64,000 bases of DNA, from the NCBI RefSeq assembly GCF_027595985.1, contig NC_073303.1:365156017-365220016 (forward strand), written 5' to 3'. The notes under the pieces are model-generated. The model did no database searches. It was not told the DNA's origin and worked only from the letters and a program-made list of their open reading frames with translations. The position numbers and the translations under genes are program-made. Positions 44,242-55,996 of this stretch are shown in pieces (within the stretch, counting starts at the first letter, position 1; each line of letters opens with the position of its first letter). This DNA is from Sorex araneus (taxonomy: Eukaryota; Chordata; Mammalia; Eulipotyphla; Soricidae).

Positions 44242-44599
44242 AGGGAGCTCTTCCAGATGCAGGTATGGAAATAGCAGAGCTCAGATTTAAACTTCTGCTC
44301 CTAAATTTCCTGAGCCTCATGCACATGCCCCTCCCCTGGGAAAGAATCTTGAAGGTGACATTCAAGGCCCGGGAAATTCCTTGATATTCTATTGTCTCTC
44401 TTAGAGGGATTCTGGGAAGAAGCTGCATCTCTCAGACCCTTCGACGTATCACAAAGCCCTGAAAAAGGCACAATAACTATTTTATAGCCAAGGATACTCA
44501 CTGATGAGATTGCTCTGTTGGAAGGAATGTCATTCTCTGTCCTTGCGCTAGTGACCACAGAAACCGACTCACCATGTCCGCAAGCAGTATAGACATTCT
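44242..44599. other. Unique non-coding DNA
   Basis: No gene or repeat recognised. Confidence 0.4.
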
Positions 44600-44745
44600 G
44601 AAAGCAGGTTTACTGAGCATGGGCCATGGTCCAGACCCTGGTCTAAGTCTTTACGTCCTGTGAGCCTCCTCATAACCCTGTGAGATTGATTCTAACGTGA
44701 CCCCATTTTACAGATGGAGAAACTAAAGCACCAAAGTGTTCTCCA
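44600..44745 (-). mobile_element. MIR element, minus strand
   Basis: TTTACTGAGCATGGGCCATG, CCTGGTCTAAGTCTTTACGT, CTCATAACCCTGTGAGATTG and CCCCATTTTACAGATGGAGA match the antisense 3' half of MIR in order. The tRNA-related head is missing. Confidence 0.88.
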
Positions 44746-47257
44746 GATTCATCCCTTGATAGGAACTGTTGGAAGGTCAGCCTCAGGCAGGCCATGTCTG
44801 AAGCTGGGGAGGAAGCACCAATGCTTAATAAAGGATTATTGATTGGATTCACAGAGAGATTGTTTGCTGTGGTTAGTCACTCTCGCACGCTGAGCAAATG
44901 TGAAGTCCACAGAAGACAAACATTTGACTGGCTCTCTGATAAGGCTGGAATGTCCAGTTACCAGAACATGAGGCCAGCTTCTTGCAAGGACACGATGGGA
45001 AGTCATGGGCAGGAACTGCCGGCAGCTGGAGGCTAGACCCCAGATCTGGGGCACATCTATTCAAGACATCTCTAGGAGAGATATGGGGCTCCCACGAGAC
45101 TCTCGTTCCTGCAGGCTGCTCAGGGCCTGGGAGAGCAGAAGAAAGTGCTCCCACACCCACTTCCTGCTCAGCCCCGACACCAGGACGCGGGGGGTCTGGA
45201 GGCAGGCTCCTCCCTCCACACTTTCCCCTCGAGGGCACAGGATAAAGATGTGGGCAACAATCCAGAACATTCCTGCTGTCTTAGCCTTTCTTCCAGTATA
45301 AGCTGACAGGCAGATTTTGCCCTCACGGAGTCTCTCCTCCCCGCTGGGGCCCGACACCCACATCTCAGACCACCCACAGAGAAGGCCGGGCTGCCAACTG
45401 CCTCCTGAGGCCCCTCTTACTCCCCCAGCACACAGTGAACTAACTGCCCGTTTCCGGCTCCATGGAACAATCCTATTTGTTCTGTGAGCTGAGGTTCAAG
45501 GAAACCATTTCCTTATCTCCAGATCTGACAGCTGGGGTCAGGGCTGCCCCGTGGGGCATGGGGAGTTGCCCCAGTTGCAGGCCCTTGGGGGGGAAGGTTG
45601 TCTCCCAACTAACTGTCCTCAGACACTGGGGCTCGGCCTGGCAGAGGCCCCTTGCTGGATTGTCGCCCTCTTCAGCCTGTCTTACTTTGAGTTGAGATGC
45701 ACCAAGCTAAGTTTTTGAAGTTGGTTGTCATTTTAGTAGGACAAAAAGGGTCAAACTCAAAGGCAACTCATCCACGAAAGAGACACATATTCTATCCACA
45801 GGTTTCCTTCTCTTGCATGAAACCTTCATTTCTTCGTCCCTAAGAAAGTGTGATCTCACCTGGCAATGGGATAAAATATCCAGGAAATGGGTCCTCGCTG
45901 GCACAATCCAATCCAGAGCTTCTGCAGTAGAGATTTCCAGCCCCTGAGCCCCAGACAAGACTGTTGCTGTTTTCTCAGTAGTGCATCCCCCCGCCAGCTA
46001 AAGCCAGTGCTCTGACTTCCTGCCCCAGCTTCACAGTACCTGAGGCTAAGGAGTCGCAGGCTTAACCAGTGACTTCACACGACTCTAACTCAACTTGGGG
46101 AGAGCGAATCCGTGAACCAGCCTGGCCATTGCCCCCTGCCCCCAAGCAGCACTAGCGGATGACCCCATTCACTGAATTCCATCACCTTCCATCTACCCAC
46201 GCAGCTCTAGCGCCCACCAGGCCAGGAAAAGAGCATCTGAGTAGACAGTCACAGATTTCGTCTCCCCTGGAAATGCTGGCTTTACCCGGAAACCGTCTCA
46301 GCTGTCAGATACTCAGAACCCTGGGCCTTCTGAGCCTGGGGGTCTTGTAGCAGTTCAACTGTTCCACTGGCCTGTTATTTGTAGGTGCAATGAGCCGGAG
46401 CCGGATGGCGTTTGAGCGGTATAGTCGACTCACATCAACCCCAGGTCCTTGTGGGGGGCCATGGCCATCATCCCAGTGTCATTTTGACTCTTGGTCGGCA
46501 GTTGGCGGAAGCAGGCATGGTTAGGGAGTGACGGGCAAGGCGCACAGCAAGAATAGATCCAGCTCTGCTGGGCGCCAGCCTCCCCGGGCTTCTCCAGAGG
46601 TGCCTCAGGAAGGGCTGCTCTCAGCTCTCAGGAGGCAGAAGCAGGTGGGGACTCGCAATTAAGGCTCCGCTCAAGACACCGAGACAGTTTAAGTTCAAAG
46701 TGCTTCCCGGCCCCGACGGTTGCTCAGGTGGCGGTCCCTGGAGACAGGTGCTGCGGACACCCGCCTAATGAGAGTCAGCTCAGACACTGGGGACCCACAG
46801 GGTGGCAGTGGCAGGGACACTCCTCTGCAAGAGGCCACAAAGCTGGAGGTGGGGCTTCAGCAGGTAACAGCGTGTGGGTCCTGACTCATCTCTGCCAATC
46901 TCCCCCTCTAGGGACAGCCACCCCTCCACCCCCCACCCCAACATACATAACTCCAGGCTGGTTTGGAGTAGCCATTGGCCTGACACAGAGCCCAGCATCC
47001 TTGGCTTCCAGGGACACTGAGGCAGCTCGGTGAGGTTAGGAAAGGTGGAGCCAAGCCAATCTTCACACTTAAACCTGGCCTGGGAATTTGCAGGGCGGGA
47101 CTCCTGCGCCTCATTGAATCTGAGCTTCGGAAAAGCCAAAGACTCCAGTGCGACCCTTTCTCCTGCTCTTTCTTTGCAGAGAGAACAAGGACCTGGCTCA
47201 CCCGGTCCCTCTCAGCTCCAACTGACAAGGACCCTGAAGAAGGACCCACGGATTCCA
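44746..47257. other. Unique non-coding DNA
   Basis: No gene seen in 2.5 kb. Overlapping frames on both strands around 44.9-45.4 kb and 46.7-47.2 kb reach 100-120 codons with no recognisable domain. Confidence 0.4.
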
Positions 47258-47430
47258 AAAGGAGCGGTAGCACAGCGGGTAAGGTGTTTGCCTTGCAAGC
47301 AGCCAACCCGGGATCGATTCCCAGCATCCCATATGGTCCCCTGAGCACCGCCAGTGGTGATTCCTGAGTGCAGAGCCAGAAGTAACCCCTGTGCATTGCC
47401 AGGTGTGACCCAAAAAGCAAAAAAAATAAA
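47258..47430 (+). mobile_element. SINE-A, plus strand
   Basis: Near-consensus from GGAGCGGTAGCACAGCGGGT to GTGACCCAAAAAGCAAAAAA. The first bases (GGGGCT) are replaced by CCAAAA, so the 5' end is slightly truncated. Confidence 0.94.
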
Positions 47431-49200
47431 AGTGAACCCTAACTCCTCTGACATTCCCATCACGGTCCTCCCTCCTCCAACCCCCACTCCCCCACCCCAT
47501 CCCCCACCGCCCTCACATCTCCTCCCAACAAAGGAAATGTCCTGATTAGCCTATTAGGAGGCCTTGACTGATTGATTCCAGAGAGTTAATTTCACTGGAA
47601 TCAACTCAGCCTCTAGAATCCAAACTGCTCAGATCCTTGGGCGAGATGTGGTCTACGGCAGCCAACAGCCCCTCTCTCTGGCAGAGTCACCATGGACAGG
47701 CGGACAGGCGGACAGGCGAGTGGCTTGCCACCGTCAGATGGGTCAACATATGAATCGAATCAGATGGCTATCTGGACCCGCCCTTGCTCCCCGCAGCTTG
47801 AAAGGTTCAGGGTGGGAGGGGGGAATAGAGTGAGAGCCTAGCGTTTCCCTGGTAGGGAGCTGGGCCTGTGGTATTTGGCATGTTGCCGTGTCATGTGTGA
47901 ATTTGAATGGAAAGAGCCTATAAGGAAAAGGGGGATGATGTCTAAAACCCTTTCCAGTTTAGCATTCCTCAGTTCTCCAATGTGCTTTAAATCAACGGCC
48001 CCTCTCAAAGTCTCCTATGGATTAGGGTGTGGGGGTTCTGTGGTTCAAATGCTGCTTCTTAAGAATTGGATTTAGAAGCCAGAACCCAGCTTCCAAAGCT
48101 GGCCAAGGAGCTGAAGAATCAAGGTGAACTGACAGACAGCACCATCTTTTTAGGGTAATTGGAAGCAATTATCATGTAACTTCTAATTCATCAGGGACCC
48201 AGCCCACCAGCATGAAGACTTTTAAAAGGAATGTTAGGCTGTTCTGCTGTTTAACATGAAATTAGAGAGAGAAATTGGTGTCATGGTCTACGTCCTTCAA
48301 CTACAAATTAGCAGGTACCTTTCGCTCCAAATATTCAAGGCTTTTGTTGTGGAGCCAAAATTGATCAAAGGTTACTGCAATCTAAAAACAAAAGAAAGAA
48401 AGGGAGCAAGAATTCTCCAGTTGCCTCGTTGCTAAGCAACCATAGTCTGTTCTGGTAACTGGGTCCGGGGGTCTTTGCTTTCATTTGCTGCTGACTTTCT
48501 CTCCATATATAATATATACCAGCATGTTTATTCTCCTGTAAATGCCCAGCAAATAAAAAGCGATAAAGCCCTTTCACTGAAATTATTCATGTGCTAAAAG
48601 CTTTTATCCACATCACTGGTGTGATTGACAATATCATACCAGCAAGCTTCCCGAATTAGTTCTTGTTCTGCTATTGTACTCCTGGGCTTTCTTTCTTTAA
48701 TAAAAGAAAAGGAGCTACAGTTTTATTTAAGCTTTCTGGAGTCTGACATTACAGCTCCTCAGTACCAATGATTAAGATGTCACGTCTATACCGGGCACAT
48801 TTTTCTTTCCAGTTGCTGTCAACTTTCTAGAGAAACTACCGTTCACAGGATTTTTTACCACTTCCGAACTTTGGTTTGCCTTTTGAACTGATCTGCAAGG
48901 GGAGAATTTGGGTGAGTTATTTGTCATTCTGGGAGCCTTTGAAGAAACCCAAATGGTAGCTAAAACCCTTACAAGTACATTTCAAAACGTGTCTCAGGAC
49001 TCACATCAAAACTAAAAGCCTGGGCCCAGGGAATCTGCATTTCACTCACCTCCATGTTTCTTACCTGGTCACACAACATGGATGGATATACACTGATGTT
49101 TGATAAACACTGCCTGTGAGAACATGAAAGTTTTCATTTGCACACATTCACTTGAGGCAACATTGCATTTTGATATCAGAGGCGTTATTTCTCAACTCTA
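47431..49200. other. Unique non-coding DNA
   Basis: No gene recognised. GGACAGGC is repeated three times at 47,697-47,717. 48,150-48,260 and 48,580-48,760 are AT-balanced repeat-free stretches (for example AATTGGAAGCAATTATCATG) that could be conserved regulatory sequence. Confidence 0.38.
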
Positions 49201-49204
49201 AGAT

Positions 49205-49555
49205 GAAACTATGCATGTTGCCATAATATGGATGGAACTGGAGAGTATTGAGCTGGGTGAAGTTAGTCAGGTGAAGGGTAGTTACAGAATGACCTCTCTC
49301 ATAGGTGGGATAAAAAGAAGCTTAGGAAGAGAATAACCAATGGCCTCAAGGCAACAGAACCTGAGAACTGGTCTACAAAACTGAGCTTACTATGATGGGG
49401 AATATAGCACAGGGGGCTATGGGAAATTGGGGGTTGAGGGGGATCCCTCTGGTGGGGGGTGTGATGTTGGAACACTATGCATGAAACTCTATCAAAGAAT
49501 ATTGCAAGTATGAGTGCTTAACTTTTTAACTATAAATAAATAAAAGCAGAAACAT
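49205..49555 (+). mobile_element. Ancient L1 (L1M-type) 3' end, plus strand
   Basis: CCATAATATGGATGGAACTG, GAGAGTATTGAGCTGGGTGA, AAGTTAGTCAGGTGAAGGGT, TACAGAATGACCTCTCTCAT and AGGTGGGATAAAAAGAAGC are the L1M ORF2-3' UTR junction phrases. It ends in ACTATAAATAAATAAAAGCA. A G-rich stretch lies at 49,420-49,460. Confidence 0.8.
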
Positions 49556-49991
49556 GAGGTCTCTATTTGACAAAGACTTCAGGGAAACTCATAAATGCCC
49601 AATTTCTATAACTGATTACTGTGAAAATTGGAAAGTCTGATAGTAACAGTTATCAAGATTTTGGAAGTAGTCACATAATTGAGGTTACATGGAGCAAAAG
49701 TGTTACCTCCAAAGGACCTCCGCTAAAGATGGGGCTTAGTGCCTTTTATATGGAGGTTTGTGGACGTTTCAGGCACAACTAGATTCAGGACCCCAGATGG
49801 TTGTGAGAGCGGCTTCTCCAGCTCCTGGCTCCGTGGAAGGTGATCTGATACATCAGACTACTGTGTGAAGTGAGACTCTGGCTCAAACTTACATCCCTTT
49901 GGTTTAACAATCCCAGTGGAACCAGACAGGAAGAATATTTAGGTCTGGAGGAGGATCTCATTAACTTCCAAACTGTGGACTCTTTCTGTTC
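49556..49991. other. Unique non-coding DNA
   Basis: No feature recognised. Confidence 0.4.
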
Positions 49992-50177
49992 AAAGAGTTA
50001 TGTAGGCTGGAGCAATAGCACAGCGAGTAGGGGATTTGCCTTGCGCACAGCCCACCCGGATTCAATCCCTGCCATCCCATATGGTCCCCCAAGCACCGCC
50101 AGAGTAATTCCTGAGTGCAGAGCCAGGTGTAACCCCTGAGCATCACTGGATGTGACCCAAAAAGAAAAAAAGTTATA
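49992..50177 (+). mobile_element. SINE-A, plus strand
   Basis: Body 50,005-50,168: GGCTGGAGCAATAGCACAGC to GTGACCCAAAAAGAAAAAAA. A short direct repeat of the type AAAGAGTTATGT is seen on both sides. CGCCAGAGTAATTCC lacks one GG relative to consensus. Confidence 0.93.
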
Positions 50178-51200
50178 TTACCAAGTGGGAGGGAATGTTC
50201 AGATATAACCAACTAGAAGACGGGATGCTGCTGGGCTATGCATTTTGAGACCAAAAGAGGGTTGATGGCAGATGTGGCGGTTCAGTCAGGTGTGATGATT
50301 TCCCACTGAAACAAGAATCTCACGGGTTCCTGGGAACTTATTTGCAAATCAGAAGCAATGGGGGAAAGCAGAAACCTGGGAAGAACAGAAGCTAGAAACT
50401 CCCACTGGTTTGGGTTTTCCCTTTGCTAACCCTCTTTCCCAGTATCGACTGAGACAGGCAGAAATCAATGGTATCAGCTGGGAGAGGTTCTGACTCAGAG
50501 TCACGGGCTGCATCTCCCTGACTGGGTCACTGTGACCAAGTCCCTGAAGAATGGCCTAGAAGCTTTGCCAGCCCCGAGTGGTTTAACTAGCCACGGACTT
50601 CACAGACTGCCCTCTTCCAGCTTCATCTTTTAATGTGGCATTAATTATTTTCCCCATTTCTTCCATTGAAAAAGCTTTCAACCAGAGAGAATTCTAATTA
50701 ATTTGAGGCAAGAATAATTTTTTCCAACATCTTGCTGCTTCCAGTCTGTGATTAAAAGGAGTGCTCTCAAAGAGGGCATCATCGAACCTCACATGCAATA
50801 TTGAGTGCTTCTGCTAAATAGCTTTTAGATGTGCTGTTCTGTGTTTTCCTGAGGAGAGTTAGTGACAGTGTTCATTTCTGATGGACTCTTGCACAATGCC
50901 AGCTCTCTTCCTCACTAATGGATATCTTTGTCCAGAGGGTTCTGCCACCTTGCTTAGTCAGATGCAGAGATTTGGGGGGTCGTGATGCGGCGTCTGCTCC
51001 TTCTTTTCCTGTGCCCATCCTCAAAGGCTGCGAGACCTTGACTGGGATTGTTTCACATCCAGACCTTTCATCTTTCCTGCCGAACTGCTATCTTCCTCAG
51101 AGCGGGTTCAAGCTTTGCCCTAATGTCACAGCTAGAGTTCTCTTGATTAAAAGGATCAGCTCATTTCTTCTGGCTTGGATTAAAAAGGAACATCTTCTTT
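50178..51200. other. Unique DNA with a strong candidate for a conserved element
   Basis: No gene seen. 50,620-50,830 is repeat-free and rich in homeodomain-like TAATTA cores (GCATTAATTATTTTCCCCAT, TTCTAATTAATTTGAGGCAA, AGAATAATTTTTTCC), the usual appearance of a developmental enhancer. Function is inference. Confidence 0.4.
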
Positions 51201-52604
51201 TTATAAAAAGAATCAGGTACCCAGCGGCTTTTGGCAGAAATGCGTCCTGACTTTGCATTAGGTTACCGGTGCCGGGCTGCCCCAGGTGGGAAAAGGTGCC
51301 GTCCCTCCGCCTATTCACCCTGGCGGCTCAGTGGCCGCCATCTTCCAGAAGCCAATGTGCAGGCAGGTATGCGCCAGCAGTGAGGAGATACAGGGGGCCT
51401 CATGGGATGGGGGTGGAGCCGGCCCCTCCTCCCCACCCCCATGAGACCCCGAGTCCCCACCCATGAATGGCCCCTCTGGCTACTGATCAAGCTGCTTAAC
51501 GCCCAGGATCCCAGAGCGCAGAAACAAATCTCGGAACCCAGTGGCTTTTGGCAGAAATTCCTCCAGATTTAATTAAAATTTCAGAATTCCAAAATCGCGT
51601 GGCTGCTACCCAGCCATGTGACATCGTATGCTATTCATAATCAGCAATAATCAACAAACTGTCTACTGTTGCCTTTTCAGCAGATCTGAGTGTTGGGGTA
51701 AAATTCCAAATAATAACGGGGGTCTGGTGTTGGAGTATTGAATGTAATCAAAGTAGAGAGAGAGATTAATGTGGAAATCATCTGCCACATAGGTAGGGGA
51801 AGGGTTTGGGATGGGGGTTATACTGGGGGTCTTGGTGGTGGAAAATGTGCACTGGTGATGGGGCAGGTATGAAATCATGGTATGACTGAGACTTAAACCC
51901 GAAAGCTTTGTAACTGTTCCCACGGTGATTCAATAAATAAATTTATAAAAAAAAATTTTTTTTTACAAATTTATACATTTTTTTTATTTTTTTATTTTTT
52001 ATTTTATTTATTTATTTATTTGTTTGTTTTTTTAAAGTTTTATCACCATGTGGAAAGTTACAGAGTTCTCAGGTTTATGTCTCAGTTATACCGTATTCAA
52101 ACACCATCCCTTCACCAGTGCCCGCATTCCACTACCAAAATCCCCGGTATGCCCCCCGCCCCACCCCAACTGTATAACTGATGAACCTCACTTCATTTTC
52201 TCTTCACCTTGATTACGTTCCATATTTCAACACAAAACTCACTATTGCTGTGGGAGTTATATCCCCAAACAAGATAGCCCTAATAAGGAGGCATTTGATA
52301 ATTAGTTTTCCATTCAAAGATTGTATGTTTTCAGGTTTTAGAAAAGGTAGCGCGGCCGTGCTAGCGGCCGCGCGGCTCGGATCTGTCCCAGTCCCGAATC
52401 CTGGAGCCGTGTTAGTTGCTGCTCAGTGGCGCCGGGGTTCCATCCGGAGAAGGTGTGCTGGCGGCACCTCCTCCCTCCGGCCCCCCGGTGTTGCTGGCCC
52501 CGAATCGGGTCCGGAGCATTGTCCGGGCCGCGTTGCTCACCAGAATGCCTGCCGCTTCTCTAAAAAAAAAAATTTTTTTTTAATTATAAAAAGAATCAGG
52601 TACC
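51201..52604 (+). mobile_element. Non-autonomous retroelement, TSD-flanked, interrupted
   Basis: Perfect 21-bp direct repeats (51,201-51,221 and 52,584-52,604) bound an element whose sequence is 51,222-51,964 plus a remnant of tail at 52,573-52,583. It starts CAGCGGCTTTTGGCAGAAAT and repeats a similar phrase at 51,539. It then carries the shared 3' module (51,590-51,740), the polypurine stretch GGGAAGGGTTTGGGATGGGG, GTGCACTGGTGATGGGGCAG and the terminus CACGGTGATTCAATAAATAA. No L1 coding sequence is present. Its A tail is the target of the second element at 51,965-52,560. Subfamily name unknown. Confidence 0.85.
51965..52560 (-). mobile_element. Non-autonomous retroelement nested in the previous one's tail
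   Basis: Minus-strand element. From its 5' end (52,560) it has a GC-rich head of about 210 bp (52,347-52,558, with GCTAGCGGCCGCGCGGCTCG on the plus strand), joined to the shared 3' module (TTATCAAATGC.. on the minus strand), a polypurine stretch and the terminus CCACATGGTGAT. It ends in an A-rich tail with AAAT repeats (51,965-52,035 as T-rich). The A9T9 and A11T9 stretches at 51,946-51,964 and 52,561-52,581 are its TSD, made from the outer element's poly(A) end. About 600 bp, with no coding capacity. Confidence 0.8.
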
Positions 52605-53155
52605 TTTCCTGCCCTTCAATGGGGCACTGACCCCAGAAATAGTCTCCCTGGCATTGAGGTGGGTACTCAGGAGAAGCATACGGGATCTCCGCATGTGGTG
52701 GGCAAGGGGAGCTAAGGGCACACATGAGATACCTGGGGCAGAGGGCAAGAGAGGAATGAGAACCGGGGGTCACTCTGAGGCGGTACCGATACCGTTGATG
52801 AGTCCCTGGAGAAGGAGCCTCCACGGCACTGTGGGGAACAGAAGGAATGCAGCTTCGCCTTGCGTGAGGAAAGTCAGCTCCATTGCTGGGGTGTGCTCAG
52901 GAAGAGACGAGGGAAGGAAGCCCTAACTTGTCCGTGTTTGCACCCTGCCGTGACCCTGCTTATGTCGCCCTTGAGGTTCCGACATCCATTCTTGTTCCAG
53001 GGGCACTCGAGCCCTAACAGCCCCTCTATTGAAGACATTTGTCTAACGTTTTCAGAAAGATGAAAGTACCCTTAACTATACCGTAGACCCACTTCCGAAG
53101 TTTTGTTGCTTTCTTGAATCTTTGCAATTTAATTACTGTGGCTCAGGTTCCATGC
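52605..53155. other. Unique non-coding DNA
   Basis: No gene or repeat recognised. Confidence 0.4.
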
Positions 53156-53159
53156 TTAC

Positions 53160-53276
53160 AGGGCTGGGAGGTGGGAAGGAACCTGGGGATATTGGTGGGA
53201 GGGAATTGACCAGGGTCATGGGATTGGTGCTGTAATATTGTATGCCTGAAACACTACTATGGACACATTTATAAAT
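53160..53276 (+). mobile_element. Short L1-like 3' end, plus strand
   Basis: GGGCTGGGAGGTGGGAAGGA, GGGGATATTGGTGGGAGGGA, GATTGGTGCTGTAATATTGT, ATGCCTGAAACACTACTATG. Resembles the terminus of the element at 22,857-23,541 more than the ..GGTGATTCAATAAA type. 5'-truncated. Confidence 0.6.
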
Positions 53277-53498
53277 CACAATGCCAAAATTTTATTTTTT
53301 AGTTTTTTTCTTTTTTGCTTTTTGGGTCACACCCAGCGATGCACAGGGGTTACTCCTGGTTCATGCACTCAGGAATTACTCCTGGCAGTACTCGGGGGAC
53401 CATATGGGATGCTGGGAATCGAACCCAGGTCGACCGCGTGCAAGGCAAATGCCCTATCCGCTGTGCTATTGCTCCAGCCCCACAATGCCAAAATTTTA
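53277..53498 (-). mobile_element. SINE-A with 18-bp perfect TSD, minus strand
   Basis: Body 53,295-53,480. Direct repeats CACAATGCCAAAATTTTA at 53,277-53,294 and 53,481-53,498. It shares the CATGCACTCAGG variant with the copy at 25,714-25,917, suggesting a subfamily. Confidence 0.97.
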
Positions 53499-53899
53499 AA
53501 ACTTTATTGAAAAAGCAAAGAATATTTGTAGTTTAATCGCCACAACTCATCCACTGAAACTGCTCTCTAAATATTTTTTTAAAAAATTTGTTTTCAAAAA
53601 ACAACCAGTACTGTCCCTTAAGCCCTTTCCAGACTTTATCCTGTACTTCCCTCTTCCTGTCTATAATCTGTTTGCTATTTTCTTTTTAGTAACCTCAGCT
53701 TATTGTCAATGCCCTCCAGTGTATTTCTAATTTGTTTTATCTGTACATCAATTTTATTTATCTGTATTGCCCACGTGGAAAATATCCTTCAGTACTTGTC
53801 TTTCTCCTCCTGGCTTATAATCCCCATAAGTTGCTTCCATTTTTTGCTGCAAATGGCAAATTTTCATCTTTTTTTTAATGTACAAATAGATTCTCTTGT
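53499..53899. other. AT-rich DNA, probably ancient L1 3' sequence
   Basis: TTTATCTGTACATCAATTTTATTTATC-type sequence leads into the recognisable antisense L1 from about 53,900. Boundaries not visible. Confidence 0.4.
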
Positions 53900-54237
53900 G
53901 AATATATAACACATCTTCTTCATCCAGCCATCTCCCTGTGGCTGTTCAGTAGATTCCACGTCTTAGCTGTCGTAAATAATGCTGTGATAAAAAATGGGGC
54001 AGATAAAACTTTTCAAGTTGACACTTTCATAGTCTTTGATAGACACCCAAAAGTGGAGCAGCTGGTGGTATTGTAGTTCTATTTTCAGTTTCTTGCGGAA
54101 GCACCATATAGCTTTCCGAAATCCGGAAATTGATTCCAGCAATTACCGCTTCCATCAACAGCACTTGGAGGCTCCCTTTCCTCCACATCCTTCCCAGCAT
54201 TTGTTACTATTATTCTTTATGTTACTTTTTATGTTTG

Positions 54238-54392
54238 CCTTGTTTGTTTTGGGGATACACTCAGTGGTGCTCGGGGCTTACTCCTGGGTCTGTGCTTGGG
54301 ATCACTCCTGGCAGGGACTGGGAGGCCATTCGGGGTGCCAAAGGTCAAACTTGAGTCAACCACATGCAAGGCACAGTCCCCTCTCTCCAGCT
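54238..54392 (-). mobile_element. SINE-A inside old L1, diverged
   Basis: GGGGATACACTCAGTGGTGC, CTTACTCCTGGGTCTGTGCT, a body with GGCCATTCGGGGTGCC, and an incomplete head ..CATGCAAGGCACAGTCCCCT. Confidence 0.82.
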
Positions 54393-54685
54393 CTGCAGTC
54401 ACTCACTTTTATGAACCTTTTTCAAATGTGTGAGGTGGTACTTCACTGTGGTTTTAACTCGATTCATCTAATAGTACTTTTTATGAGCACTTTTTCATGT
54501 GCCTTTTTGGCTATCTGTATGTCCTCTTTGGAGACCTGCCTATTCAAATATTCTGCCTATTTTTTAACAGGGTTGTTGGCTTTTTCTGTTGTTGAATTTT
54601 ATAAGTTCTTTATATACTTTGGGTATTAAGCCCTTATCAAGTGTACAGTATGCAAACATTCTCTCCCATTCAGTAGGCTATCTTT

Positions 54686-54868
54686 TCATTCTGCTAATAT
54701 TTTCTTCTCCTGTAAAAAGCTTTTAAATTTGATAGAGTCCAGACTGTTTATTTTTACATTCATTTCCCTTACCATTGGGGTCAAGTCCCCAAAGACATCT
54801 CTGATGCTGATGTCATGGAACATTTCATCCATGTTTTCTTCCATGTATTTTATGGTTTTAGGTCTCAC
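54686..54868 (-). pseudogene. Decayed L1 ORF2 fragment
   Basis: Open piece of 60 codons in the minus frame with RPKTIKYMEENM, DISIRDVFGDLTP and LDSIKFKSFLQEKKILAE, corresponding to the ..RPETIKLLEENIG.. and ..[15 protein letters not shown].. blocks of ORF2p. Adjacent frames are closed by stops and frameshifts. Confidence 0.85.
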
Positions 54869-55224
54869 ATCCAGGAACTTTAATCAATATGAAATTTATT
54901 TTTGTGTCTGGAGTTAGAGTCTTGCAGGCTCATTCATTTGCAAGTGGTGGTCCACTTTTCCCAATACCACTGGTAAAAGAGATTTTTCCTTTCTCCATCC
55001 TATGTTCAGACTCTTTTATCACAGATTAAATGCTTAGATGTGTGATTTAATACATATGCATATATATGTATATGTATATTTCTGAGCTCTTGATTCTATT
55101 CCACTGATCGTTTTTTTATCATTATTTCAAAACCATACGCATTGGTATGGTTTTTATTACTATCACTGTTTGTATATAATGTAGATAGAACACTTGCTTT
55201 AGTAATCTAGGGTCATTTTTTGTT

Positions 55225-55408
55225 TTATCTCCTCTTGAGGGAGGTGTCACATTTGTTGGCGCTTGGGGACTGTTTGCTCAGGAGGAGAAATTCTCAGCAG
55301 TGCTGGGTGGGGGGAAGGAGGTGTGAGGGAGGAGAATATGGTGCCAGGAATCAAACCCGGGGCTCCCACATGTTAAGTATGTAGCACAACCCTTTGAGCT
55401 ATATGCAT
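55225..55408 (-). mobile_element. Older tRNA-SINE variant inside old L1
   Basis: TTGTTGGCGCTTGGGGACTG, TCAGCAGTGCTGGGTGGGGG, ATGGTGCCAGGAATCAAACC and GTAGCACAACCCTTTGAGCT. The tRNA head is present but the body departs from young SINE-A. Confidence 0.6.
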
Positions 55409-55410
55409 CC

Positions 55411-55412
55411 CT

Positions 55413-55452
<40 letters not shown>
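55411..55452. repeat. (TA)n microsatellite
   Basis: About 20 TA units at the tail side of the preceding old SINE. Confidence 0.95.
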
Positions 55453-55453
<1 letters not shown>

Positions 55454-55822
55454 CATTGAAAGTTTGACAGGGATTTTATTAAATCTACATATTGCTTTGG
55501 TAATCTGGACATATTAACTATGAATATTTTTCACCCATGAAATAGGAATATCTTTCCATCTCTTCTTGTACTTTTCTAGTTATCATTACATAGGTCTTGC
55601 ACCTCTTTTCTGTTAAATTTATCCTAAATATTTAATTCTTATAAATAGTTTTTCCTAAATTGCTTATTTTTCTTATTTGTTGTCTCATATGAATATGCAA
55701 CCAATGTTTGTGTAATAGTTTTGCAACCTGCCATCTTACTGTGATAATATTCCTAGAAGATGTTTAGAAGACATTCTAGTGATAGGAATACTCTTCTCGA
55801 CTGCAAATTTAAAACTTTAACC

Positions 55823-55996
55823 TTTTTTTTTCTTTTTGGGTCACACCCGGCAATGCACAGGGGTTGCTCCTGTCTCTGCACTCAGGAATTACTCCTGGCA
55901 GTGCTCAGGAGACCATATGGGATGCTGGGAATCGAACCCGGGTCGGCCGCGTGCAAGGCAAATGCCTTACCCTCTGTGCTATATCACTCCAGCCCC
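55823..55996 (-). mobile_element. SINE-A inside old L1, well preserved
   Basis: CTTTTTGGGTCACACCCGGC to GCTATATCACTCCAGCCCC. The likely TSD AAAACTTTAACC / AAAATTTAACC is at 55,811-55,822 and 55,997-56,007. The left flank resumes L1 sequence on the right. Confidence 0.93.

Noticed and set aside
44794-45300. Overlapping frames near 45 kb as a small gene
   Set aside because: Frames on both strands of 80-120 codons, none with a known domain; not supported as coding.
52347-52558. CpG island or gene promoter
   Set aside because: The GC-rich stretch is the 5' head of the retroelement at 51,965-52,560, bounded by its TSD, so it is not an independent host promoter.
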